A DNA stretch of 64,000 nucleotides, taken from Capsicum annuum (Eukaryota; Streptophyta; Magnoliopsida; Solanales; Solanaceae). The notes beneath the pieces were generated by a model. That model worked only from the letters and a program-made list of their open reading frames with translations, was not told where the DNA came from and did not search any database. This document shows, one piece after another, positions 42,967 through 53,835 of the stretch (position 1 is the stretch's first letter; the number at the start of each line of letters is the position of its first letter). The position numbers and the translations under genes were made by a program. The stretch spans positions 209,544 through 273,543 of the forward strand of contig NW_025856554.1 in the NCBI RefSeq assembly GCF_002878395.1, read 5' to 3'.

Positions 42967-43551
42967 GGAGTCAAAAATTGAGGTTTCATATAATTATTTG
43001 TCTTCTACTTATATTAATTTATTCTTTCCCTCAAAAGCTCTACTTGTCATATTTTTGTGTTCTATATGCCGACACATTCCACTTATTTACCATCTTTAGG
43101 CGGTTGAATCATTCCATGATGTACGTTTGAAGACACACTTCTATAGTACTTCACAGCAGTAGATCTCCCCCGTTCGTAGAGCCCACCATCATCTAGAAAG
43201 CCTATGTTTTCTTTTATTAGTACCTAGAAGTTATTTTATGGTATTACCGGAGCCATGTCCGAACATAGATTTTTCACTCTTATGTTAGAGGCTTTGTAGA
43301 CCTATGTAGTTGTGGTTTAAATATTTTGTTCCAAATACTTGGTTAAATTTTATTATACTTTAAAGGGATTTCTCTAATGGGTTTTTCTTCCACAAATACT
43401 TATTGAAATTATTATAATGATATGTTAAAGGGTCCTCTCAGGCTTTCATTAGAGTGAGATGCTTGTTACGTCTAGGGTATTGGCTCGGGTCATGAAATCA
43501 TAAATTTAGACAACCGCATATTTAGTTCAAGCCACAACTTCTGTCACGATC
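42967..43551 (+). repeat. Gypsy-type LTR fragment
   Basis: No coding content. The end (43460-43492: GCTTGTTACGTCTAGGGTATTGG then CTCGGGTCATGA) resembles the + strand end of Gypsy LTRs, where a G/C-poor body ends in GGGTCGTGACA. It lies between two truncated elements. Confidence 0.4.
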
Positions 43552-45574
43552 CAAGCCGAGGTCATGGCCGTGACGGGTATCCCAAACCACGAAGGCTCGA
43601 GAGACCCGTTAGCATAACATCATCAGCAAAATTTATAAGAAATAAAAGTGCGGAAAATAAACTGAAAAAAGAGAATTCCATAATCAAACTTAACATTTCA
43701 TGACAAAAATCCATAAGAAAATCGGAATCCACTTCAAACCAATCTACGAAGCCTCTACAGAACTGAAAACACTAGTCTATCAAGGTCAAGACAAGGCCCC
43801 CGTCTGGGCCATAAAATTGATTGAAAATACATAAGGATAGAATGCCTTCAAGTGAAAGGGAGGACTCACCAACTCTTAAAGTATGGGAACAATCTAGGGT
43901 TAAGCTGGAGAACGGGATTGATACTCAGAACCTGTAGGGTAAGGAGGTTAATAATTGGAGAGTATTGTTATATGGAAACAATCCAAATAACATATGGTTC
44001 ATGTAAAATAACTGAGTGCATCAGGAAAAACAATTTATCATAACATAAAGCAAAACAGACGGGCATATTTGAAGACTTTCACATCATTCATAGAAATCAC
44101 AAACTCAACACTCAGTTCTTTCTCTTAGTTCCGAGAAAGATGGTACACCCTACATTTCTAAAAAATATCGCACGGGCTATATGGGAACTGCCCTTGACTC
44201 GGTGGCCAAGATCCTAAACCAAGTTCGCCGCAAGGGCTGGAGTTTTTGATTCTGATATGCCAAAAAGAACAAGAACTTTTATAATCCATGTTTCAGGATA
44301 TAATTACACGTATCGGTAAAACACTATTTTGCGAAATGAGTTATCTGAACTCGTGCCTTCTTTGGGTAACCATCTAACTCTCTTGGAGCCCACTTTTAGC
44401 CTTTTAAAACGTGCATTTTACTAGAGTCGTGGTCTAAAATCTGAAAAGTCTGTAGTTATGTCTAGTTTGAGTCTTTCATGGAATTTATCTGATTTAGTAT
44501 CGTCATTCCAAGACTTGCAAGTCATATAAGCCATATCACATCATGTCATATAATGTCATACCCTTTTCATTTAAAACATGTTATGTGACTACTAAAAAAT
44601 TTAAACATTACAAGAGAGTTCTTATTTCAAAACATATGAGACTTATGCAAAACATTCTTTTTTCAATACTTTAACATAGTGTGACCATCTCTTTCATCAA
44701 TCGCATGCAAATTTTTCATTTGTACAAAAGAGAGTTTATAAATTAATAAAACACCCCTCATTGGATCGCAAAGCAAAGCAAATCCAATATTGATAGTAAA
44801 CATTTAAACTCAAGCTTTTAACCATCCGTATAAACAACCCACAACAAGTTAAGACAATGGATTTCATAACAAGAGGGGATTTTATCAATCACACTCTCAT
44901 ATAAATTCTCAAAACTCATAATATATATACACATGAAAACAACTCAAGTTTAGGGAACAACCCCATAGTTTATACAAGATTTCATCATAAAATAGGGTTT
45001 ACAGTACATGCTCTTAAATAATTTTAAAATCTATTTCACATACATAATTGCATACTATAAATCTTTTTTAAACAATAAATTTACGCCTATGATATTTTGT
45101 ATAGTCCCACACACCTTGAAATCAAAGGAAAGGTAGAGAAATTTGCTCCTTGAAGATTAGAATCCTCAAACCCTAGATAGTTTTTCCTCTCTTGCTTATG
45201 GAGTGATATTTAAGGATTTACAAAGGTGATATAGCATTTTAAGACCCTTTATTCATCCAAAAAGGGTTAGAAATGATTTTTGAATGATAAAAGACCTTAA
45301 TTCCCTTAAATTAAACCAAAACGAAGCAACTTTTAATGCTTTGAAAAGGGTCCGTGATGCAGAGCCCAAGCAAACCCCAGGGTCCACAACCCGGGCCAAA
45401 GAGGACCCATTCCATTGTCCTTTTACGATCCCTCCATGATTTGGAGCCTTTAAGGAGGGTCCCCTTTGTGACACTAACCCAATTTTAACACCTAAACATG
45501 GTTTACCATCAATTTAGGGGTCATAGGAGCTCGTTATATGCATTATTTGAGTGCTAAAAGTATTGCATGTTACA
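43552..45574 (-). repeat. 3' LTR of element D (2.02 kb)
   Basis: Plus-strand reading TGTCACGATCCAAG to GCATGTTACA, i.e. TGTAACATGC to GTGACA on -. First 500 bp repeated at 50504-51003 (e.g. GAGAATTCCATAATCAAACTTAAC, CAATCTA-GG-TAAG-TG). Includes a GC-rich GGACCC-containing stretch (45340-45480). Frames within are not genes. Confidence 0.9.
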
Positions 45575-45590
45575 TTATCCCCCCTTAGGG
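45575..45590 (-). other. Polypurine tract of element D
   Basis: On -, CCCTAAGGGGGGATAA immediately before the LTR start TGTAACATGC. Confidence 0.85.
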
Positions 45591-45649
45591 TCATTTGTCC
45601 CCAAATGATAGTTCGAAAAACATTAAGCTTGATTTAAAGAGTTACAAGA

Positions 45650-46199
45650 AATAAAAGGATCAAGTTAAGACTAATACCTTCCATAACATCATCTGTAGAT
45701 TCAAAGAGTGATGGGGTTCTTTCACGCATATCATCCTTCAATTCCCAAGTATCTTCCTCAACTTTTTGATCACTCTACAATATTTTAACCGAAGCTACCT
45801 CTTTACTCCTAAACTTCCAAAATGATCTCGTATAGCTGCGGGTATTTTCTCAGACGATAAGGAGTCCTTAACACCAATCTTATCAATAGGAAATATAATA
45901 GAGTTATCTCCAATACACTTCTTAAGCATCAAGACTTGAAACATAGGATGAACAGAAGCTAAATTTACGGGGAAGTCTAACTTATAAAAAAGTCCACCCA
46001 CTCTTCTTATAATCTGGTAAGGACCTATGCAGTAAGGACTGAGCTTTCTTTTCTTCCCAAATCTCATGACTCCCCTCATAGGGGAGACCTTTAAAAATAC
46101 CATATCAGCAAACTCAAATTCTAACTCCGATCTTCTAACATCTATGTCAAACTTCTGATAACTTTGGTCGGTCTTAAGTCTCCTTATAATGAATTTCAC
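45650..46199 (-). pseudogene. Element D integrase tail and chromodomain
   Basis: Open from 46199 to 45795: FADMVFLKVSPMRGVMRFGK, LSPYCIGPYQIIRRVGG, NLASVHPMFQVLMLKKCIGD, the integrase C-terminal region. After the stop the frame continues as VASVKIL-stop-SDQKVEEDTWELKDDM (about 45700-45790), the chromodomain, with RERTPSLFE at its end. It is the same layout as 24319-24933 in Gypsy A. The stop replaces the Trp of the family's LW motif. Confidence 0.88.
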
Positions 46200-47150
46200 T
46201 TTCTCTATTTCCCAATGGAAAGGTTCAGGTCAAAACAAGTGAGGTTCACCTAACCTATACCAACCAATCGATGGCCTACACCTCCTCCCATAGAGATCCA
46301 CAAAATAAGACATTTGGATGCTAGAGTAGTATCTATTGTTATTGGAGAATTCAATCATAGGCAAGTGATCCACCCAACTACCATTAAAGTCAATTACAAA
46401 AGCCCTCAACATATCTTCTAAATTCTTAATGGTACACTCCGCTTGCCTATCCATTTGAGGGTGAAAGGTGGTGCTAAGGTTTACTTGGGTACCCAATACT
46501 CTCTGAAAGGACCGCCAACACTAAATGAGAGCTAAGTACATTGATCAGATATAATGGATATGGTACCCCATGCAATCAAACTATATCCTGACTTTACAAC
46601 TTCATCTAATCATCCCCCCGAATAATTAGTCTGCACTGGAAGAAACTAAGCAGACTTGGTCATCCAATCTATAGTTACCCAAATAGAATTGTATTGGTTT
46701 CGGGATCGCAAAAGTGTAGTAACAAAGTTCATGTTGATAATCTCCAATTTCCATATAGGCAAAGCTATATCCTAGGAGGTACTACCTGGCCTTGAATACT
46801 TTACCATAACTTTTTAGTGGACCAAGGATGAACAACATACCTAGAAGTATTTGTTTCATTAAGAATCTATTCTCGCAATCCATCCACATCAATCACACAT
46901 AACCTTTCTTGTTATCTCAAAATTCCATCACCTTCAATTTCAAATATGATAACCTTTTGTTGACTAGAATCCTCCTTGATCTGCATCAATATAGAATCTC
47001 TGTCCTGCTTTTCCTTCACTTTTAAACAAGGTGATGACTCAGCTACCACTTGAAAAAATAAACTCCCATCCTTGGAGTCTAGGAATCAAACTCCTAGGTT
47101 AGAAAGACAATGCCCCTATTTCCTTCCTCCACATGATAAAGACTACCCAT
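46200..47150 (-). pseudogene. Element D integrase
   Basis: The clean part is 46230-46496: TQVNLSTTFHPQMDRQAECT keeps the third catalytic residue (Glu of QAE), then VIDFNGSWVDHLPMIEFSNN and GRRCRPSIGWYRLGE. Upstream, ISDQCT holds the second Asp (about 46540). The first catalytic position reads INMNFVTTL, so its Asp is Asn (about 46725). The zinc-binding N-terminus is only traceable in pieces. Confidence 0.85.
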
Positions 47151-47650
47151 GGACAACCTGCTAAGAATCAGCAACCACATTAGCTTTACCTGGATAATAG
47201 TGCAGCCTCATATAATAATCCTTCAATAGCTCCAACCACCGCCTATTAGTGAGATTTAACTCCTTCAAGGTGAATACATATGATAGACTCTTATGATCAG
47301 TAATGATGTCAACATGCACCCCATAAAGATAATGCCACCAAATTTTAAGTGCAAATACCATAGCCACCAAATCTAATCATGGGTCGGATAATTTTTCTCA
47401 TGTACCTTCAACTATCTAGATACATAAGCTACTACATTTCCATGTTGCATGAGTATGCATCCAGGTCCCACCTGGGACACATAACAATATACCACAAAAC
47501 TCTTTATACACTCAGGAAGGGTCAAAATAGGTGCAATAGTCAACTTGCATTTCAACCTCTCAAAATTATTCTCACAAGAGTCAGAGCATAATAATTTTAC
47601 CTTCTTCTTAGTCAATCTAGTATGTGGACCAGCTATGGATGAAGAACTCT
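47151..47650 (-). pseudogene. Element D RNase H
   Basis: Two open stretches: 47412-47615 (KLLCSDSCENNFERLKCKLT, APILTLPECIKSFVVYC) and 47161-47370 ([52 protein letters not shown]). The D-H-K-S-L motif is kept; the first Asp of the family's YCD motif is Tyr. Around 47371-47411 the segment between VSR and VAMVFALK is damaged. Confidence 0.88.
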
Positions 47651-48625
47651 ATACAATTCTTCAATAATACCCCGCCAAACCCAAGAAGCTTCAGATGTCT
47701 GTTAGATTCATGGGTCTAGGTAATTTCCTCACTACCTCAACCTTTTGGGGATCAACCTTAATTCCCTCACTAGAAATGATATGCCAAATAAATGATATTG
47801 CACTGAGCCAGAATTCACACTTAGATAACTTGGCATACAACTCTCTATCCTTAGGAATTTTAAGGACGGTCTGGAGGTGATTGGCAAGGTCTTCCTAACT
47901 CTTTGAGTAAATTAAAATATTATTAATGAAAACTATAACAAATAGGTCTAGAAATTGATGGAACACCCTATTCATGAGATCCATAAATATTGCAGGGGCA
48001 TTAGTCAATCTGAATTGCATGACCAAGAATTCATAGTGACTATATCGAGTTTGAAAAGCTATTTTGGGAATGTCAGTCTCCCTAACCTTCAACTGATGAT
48101 AACCCAAGCGAAGGTCTATTTTGAGGAAATATTTATCACCCTAAAGTTGGTCAAAAAGATCATCAATTCTGGGAAGAGGATACTTATTCTTAACTGTGAC
48201 TTTAGATGATAGTAATCTATGCACATACTAAGGGAGCCATCTGTTTTTTGCACGAAGAGTACAGGCGCACCCCATGGGGATACACTAGGACGAATAAAAA
48301 CTTTATCAAAAATGTCTTTTAATTGTTCTTTCAACCCTTTCTATTCTATGGAGGACATCTTATATGGAAGATTAGAAATAGGTCGAGTGTCTGGAAACAG
48401 GTCAATCTCAAAATCTATTTCCCTATCCGAGGATATCCCATGGAGATAATCTGGAAAGACTTTTAGGAATTCATTAACTACTGGAATTGACTGGAGGGAA
48501 GGACTTTCAGTGCTAAAATCATTGACCCAAACAAGATAATACAATAAACCATTGGATATGAGCTTACGGGCCCTAACATAAGATATTAACTTCCCCTTAA
48601 GGGTAAAAGAATACCATCCCATTCT
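47651..48625 (-). pseudogene. Element D reverse transcriptase
   Basis: Blocks in order on -: 48341-48622 (LQSIPVVNEFLKVFPDYLHG, DREIDFEIDLFPDTRPISNL); 48116-48334 ([34 protein letters not shown]); and 47895-48107 ([40 protein letters not shown]). The catalytic pair is lost: where the family has F-I-D-D this copy has [14 protein letters not shown]. Plus-strand frames here (47695-47880, 47955-48209, 48219-48449) are shadows. Confidence 0.9.
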
Positions 48626-48930
48626 ATAACTGGCTTATTAGGAAAATAGAATGTGGCCTTTTTGGTTCATAGAATCCCGATGAAAATAGAATACCACATA
48701 ATTTTTATAAACTCGTCTAGCAACAACAGATTCACTAATAGAGGTTGAGACAAATAAGGGTTCAGAAATATTTTTGGGCTCAAAACCAAAGTCGACTTCC
48801 ACATAAGGGGTCATATACAAAAAGGTAGACCCAAGATCAAGCAACATATTGTCTTCACGAGAGAAGATCTATAAGATACCAGTAACTATATCTAATGAAG
48901 CCTCTAAGTCAGGATGAGTAAATAAAGCAT
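48626..48930 (-). pseudogene. Element D aspartic protease
   Basis: MLLDLGSTFLYMTPYVEVDF at about 48788-48847 carries the active-site Asp as D-L-G (family D-P-G/D-S-G). VARRVYKNYVVFYFHRDS follows. Stops on both sides. Confidence 0.85.
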
Positions 48931-50300
48931 ATAAATGATTTTGACCACCCATTACAATAGAAGTAGTACCCATAAATAGTGGAGCTGTAGAAGCAGATTA
49001 GGACTTTATGACTCTAAAATTTCCCCTACGTGAGAGATAGTCCCTCGTGTAATGACCTGGGTAGCTACATGTATAGCACACAAGCCTACTGAATTGATAT
49101 TTTCTCTGGTGATGATTGTTGAAAGAGACACATTGTGAGTAGGAGATGTATGGCTGGGCCACTCTAGCTTTGGACTGAGTACCCTGAATCCTTAACCTAC
49201 CATTAGACTGGGAATAATAGAAATGTTGATCGAAAGGGGGTATGGGCATTGGGGAGTCAGTTGATGACTGAGCATAACCCCAAGAATTCTTCTTTGACCA
49301 TCACTTATCATATTTTCCACCCGACTGATGACTGGTCTCCTTATCTGCCAACCCAGCTTTCTTAGTTTGCCTTTTATCTCCCCCTGCTTGCCTATTTTTT
49401 CTCCTCTACTTGCTGCATATATACACTACTAATCTAGAAATGTCCATATCCTTGTTTAGCATTGCCCCTTTATATTCTTACACCAAACAATTCGAAATAC
49501 AGGGTGCAAACTTTCTCATACAGGCTCCCATATTGCACACCAACTCTGAAGCATAACGGGATAGCTGAGTGAATTTTAATGCATACTCTTTGATGCCTAT
49601 GTTCCCCTACTTCATATTCAAAAATTCTTTAGCCTTAGTATCCCTCAATTACTGAGTAAAGAAGCGGTCCAAGAAGGCCTCAAAAAACTATGCCTATACA
49701 GCAGGTTCAATATTCTCACCTCTCAACTCTTTCCAATAATCATACCACTAATAAGCCACATCTTTTAGCTGATAGGCCGCAAACTCTACTCCCTCAACAT
49801 CACTTGTATGCATGACTTTGAATATTTTCTCTATCTCATCCAAAAACCCTTTGAGGATTCTCATCCACCTTGGTACCCGTAAAGGTGGGTGGGCTTATCC
49901 TCCTGAAATGGACAACCCAAGAGATTTTAGAGTAACCAGGCATAGATTTCACATCTTTAGTAAGACAAAACTGAAAAGTCACAAGCTAAGCACTCATGTG
50001 GATAGACTGGCGGAACTCAACATTTAAGACCTCTCTCTGTGGGGACTGAGTACTTTTCATAGCGAATCGAGCAACTCGAGGAGGGCTACTTTTGACAGGA
50101 AGAACCCTAGAGTAGTAGTGAACTCTGGGGTATAATCTCTAGAATGGGTCTACATCCAATGAGTAAGTCAGACAACTGCAATATTTTTCCCATTAGGAAT
50201 ACAGTTCTTGGAGGAGGTGTGGACATCTATAGCATTCACCCCAGTAGGAGTAGAGTTCCCGGCAGTAGTGTCCTGAAAATTAGATCTAAGGGGAGGCATG
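48931..50300 (-). pseudogene. Element D gag
   Basis: 48998-49249 is the Gln/Ser-rich linker and zinc knuckle, VCYTCSYPGHYTRDYLSRRG, with the last Cys of CCHC replaced by Tyr. Upstream on - the capsid region is readable in pieces (FLDRFF-like at about 49650, IGIKEYALKFTQLSRYASEL at about 49545-49600), with many stops. The plus-strand frames at 49812-50027 and 50144-50365 are shadows. Confidence 0.82.
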
Positions 50301-50484
50301 ATATGAAATGTGGAAAGTCACAGGTTAGGAAATATTCATACCATATAGCACGAACTAGAACATGAAGAAAAGGAAAAATATTCCTAAATGCATTGTAGCT
50401 TCCCTCTTATAAGTGTGACGCACTACACACCCATAAAAAGGACTTTACTCGACACAGCTTCGTAGACACCCTGTGACCCCGAAT

Positions 50485-50500
50485 CATGCTCAGATATCAA
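50485..50500 (-). other. Primer binding site of element D
   Basis: On -, TTGATATCTGAGCATG, a degenerate form of TTGGTATCAGAGCATG, three bases after the 5' LTR end GTGACA. Confidence 0.75.
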
Positions 50501-50503
50501 TCT

Positions 50504-51003
50504 TGTCACAACCCAAGTTGAGACCTTAGCCGTGATGGGTATCCCGAACCATAAGGGTTCGAGAGACCCCTTAGCATAACATCATAAGCATACTTCATAA
50601 AAAATAAAAGTTTGGAAAATAAACTGAAGCAAGAGAATTCCATAATCAAACTTAACACTTCATGATGACAAACCATAAGAAAACCCGAATCCAATCCAAA
50701 TTAATCTTTGAAACGTACACTAAATAAAAAATACTAATCTGTCTAGGTCGGGAATAGGACCCTGGCTGGACCATAAAACTAGCTAAAACTACATAGGGAT
50801 AGAATTCCTTCTGGTGAAAGGGAGGCTCACCAACTATAGAAGTCTGGGAACAATCTACGGCTAAGTTGAACCGCGGGATTAAGCTTCAGAACCTATAGGG
50901 TAAGAGGGTAAATACTTGGAGAGTATTGGTATGCGGAAAAAATAAAAAATAACGTATAGTTCATGTAAAATAATTGAGAGCATTGGGAAAAATAATTTAT
51001 CAT
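50504..51003 (-). repeat. 5' LTR of element D, 500-bp remnant
   Basis: Matches 43552-44040 (TGTCAC, GAGACCCCTTAGCATAACAT, GAGAATTCCATAATC, AATTTATCAT), then is broken at 51003 by the Ogre-like LTR. The other 1.5 kb of this LTR is not found to the right of that element. Confidence 0.88.
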
Positions 51004-53814
51004 TGTTGACATCCAATTTTGGCTCTCCAAACATAAAATTAACGCATTTAGGCTTCCTAATCATTAAATGGCACAATATGCAATTTTTTGCATTTGTTAA
51101 TAAATTTTTGATAATCATCACTCTTTTAGGATTTTTACTCATTTATTGTCATATTTTAGTTTTACATAATTTATTGATAACTATCTTTAATTTCGTAAAT
51201 TTTAGAATTTTGATCAATTTATTATTATTTTAATATTTTTGCACAAGTCATCTGTATACGTACACAACACGGCACTGTAACTTTTTACTGCACGGTATAA
51301 TTTTAATTATTTATAGCATAATATATTTTTTAAAAATAATTATATTTTTTATTTGTTGTTTATATTTTTCTGTAATTATACATCAGCATTCATGATTTTG
51401 TACGTTATTTAATACAACCTCTAAAGCTGAGTCGAATCAGTTATTTCAATACACAGTACAATAATAATTTGGTGTTTTCTCACATTAACACAAATAATAT
51501 TAATTAAATTTTTCTTTTCCTTTTTTCTCCATTATTTTGACTTTTCCACATCTACTTTCTCTAATTTAAGGGATATATTGAAAGAAAAAAATATATATTT
51601 GATAAATTATTTTTTTTTAATACACCACACATACACACAATTACGCACACAAAAAACATAGAGCACACACAACACATCGATGAAGGCTACTTCCCTCTAC
51701 CTGCCTCTTTTTTTTCTCTCTCTTTTTTTTCTCTCTTTTTATTTTCTCTCTTTCTGCCGCCAACCTGTGTACTGTCACCGGAGCTCCACCACCAACCACC
51801 AACAAAAACCATCTTCCTTCTGTCCCTTTCCCCCTCTCGCCAGCCACCACCACCTCCGATGAAGGCTACTTCCCTCTACCTGCCGGCGACCACCATTCTA
51901 TTTTTCTTTCCTTTTCGTCGAAGGCCCGCCAGAAGTTATGATCAGTGAGCTCCCAATGTACCATCAGTCACCACCTCTGTGTCAATCCTTTATCTCTCTC
52001 CCTCTGATTCCTTGTTGTTTATGATGGTCTACACCAAGACGATCCAGGAGTGACATATCTACATAAAATTCAGGGGGTTTATCCGAACCACCTTTGTCGG
52101 AAAATTATACTATTTTTACATGGTCAAATATATTTTTATGTATATATAGTATATGTTGAACCCTCTTCGACTAGTCCGTATATTTACTTCTGAACCCCCT
52201 CAATGAAAATTCTGGCTCCGCCACTGCGGTCCAGATCTGTCGGAGTTATATGTTTCTCGACGTTGCTCCAGTGAAAAATCCTTGGAAGCAACATCGTTAC
52301 CACTACTATTTTCACCTTTTGTCTCTGTGTTCGATTATTATGATTGTTATTATGTCTTATGTTATTTTGTTATCCAAGCAGATTTGATCGGAGTTGGTCA
52401 TCTTCCGGTGAAGTTCCATTAAAGCGGACACTGTTTTCACTATTCTTTTTTCCCATGATGTTGTTGATTGCATTTATCTATTCCTCTTTGCTAATATTTG
52501 CTTACTGTTAGTCTTGAATTATTGCTACTGTTTTGTTTTTGGCTATCTTTGTTATTAATATATTGTTGCTACACTGTTGTTTGCTATTGGCTTATCTGAT
52601 TGATTTTTATCAAAAAATTTACTTTGAAAATGTTGTCATTTTGCTACTGTTTAGATAATTTTGGACTATTTTTAATATTTTTTTTACTTTGGTTGATTTA
52701 TCATTTATTACACTGATAACAAATAAATAATACGTTTGTTCAATTAAATTATCTCTCCGTCTAAATATTTGAGGCCAGTCCATTATAAAAGACAGAATTT
52801 ATTTTTCTCAAATTTATTATTTTATATTAAGGCCGACACTTGATCGATGAAGAAATTCTCCTTTGATTTTCGAGGCCTGCACAAATAAAAAAATGGATAT
52901 TACGTATATAAATATGTAATAAAATAAATAAATTTGGGCAATGACGAAATTTATATAACAATGCCAAAGTTTTGTGATTCATATCTTGGCAAGACGATTT
53001 ATGACGGCTAATAAATTGAGCAGCCAGTTCATAGCCATGGCGTATCTAAAATTTAATCCGAGCTCACCTTTTAACAAAAATTATATATTTTAAATATTAT
53101 AACACACATGTTTTTGATAATTATTTATTTGTTACTAACATTTTATTTATAAGTTCTTATATAGGTTATTGGAAAAAATATCGGGAACGACATTGAAAGA
53201 AGATTTAAATTTTGTGTTTATTTTTTCATATTCTTGTAATTGTACAAATATTAATTATAGTAAAATATTTATTTTTAGGGAATTAGGTGGGGATATTTTT
53301 TATTTATATAATTTCACCTTGCGTTTAGGCAAATTTAAGCCGTTAATATTTTTATTAAATTAAATACTTATTCAATTAGTTCATACTTATAAATTGAAAA
53401 AAATTACATAGTATTTTTTAATATAATCTTTTCTTTTAATACATATGCTTAAATATTTTTGTTTATATATCTCCGCATACTTTTATATATTTTTACGATA
53501 ATATAGGTATTATATCTAATACACATTGTATACTTATTAATTTTTTTTCTTTTTCTCTTTTAAAAAATCTAAGTCTGGTCGATAACTACATTTGTGAATT
53601 CTGAAGGGTGCCTAACCCTTTCCCTTTGAAATAATTTGAACCCTTACCTAGAATCTAATTTGGTTCGTAGATTAAATAAAGTCATACTTGTTAATAAATA
53701 ATTAGGTTTCTTTTTTTTCCTAAAAATTAGGTGGCGACTTTGTACATAATTTATTCTTTTTAGAGTTTATAATGTTGTGCTAGTTTTGACCTTAGATAAA
53801 AATCGGGTATGACA
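51004..53814 (+). repeat. 5' LTR of the Ogre-like element (2.81 kb)
   Basis: TGTTGACATCC to GGGTATGACA; primer site three bases later. First 930 bp match 59003-60069 (e.g. GCACAAGTCATCTGTATACG, TTTCTGCCGCCAACCT, CGGCGACCACC). Contains a C/T-rich tract and a duplicated GATGAAGGCTACTTCCCTCT (51680, 51859). Frames at 51641-51862 on both strands are low-complexity and are not genes. Confidence 0.85.
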
Positions 53815-53817
53815 GTT

Positions 53818-53835
53818 TGGCGACTTTGCTGGGGA
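53818..53835 (+). other. Primer binding site, Ogre/Tat type
   Basis: TGGCGACTTTGCTGGGGA. Family knowledge: Ogre-lineage elements prime from a tRNA-Arg with this type of sequence; the other elements in this window use tRNA-Met. Confidence 0.8.

Larger units (their letters stand above)
43552..51003 (-). mobile_element. Element D: reverse-strand chromovirus, right LTR cut by an Ogre-like insertion
   Basis: Reading on -: 5' LTR remnant (50504-51003), primer site, gag, protease, RT, RNase H, integrase, chromodomain, purine tract and complete 3' LTR (43552-45574). It is the same lineage as Gypsy A and domain-by-domain comparable, but has a different LTR. The 5' LTR matches the 3' LTR for 500 bp, then stops at 51003, where the Ogre-like LTR begins with TGTTGACATCC. 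All ORFs are broken, and key catalytic residues of RT and integrase have changed. Confidence 0.92.

Noticed and set aside
51680..51862. Leu/Phe/Ser-rich frame resembling a signal peptide
   Set aside because: Lies in a C/T-rich tract of the Ogre-like LTR and is not conserved in the second LTR copy.
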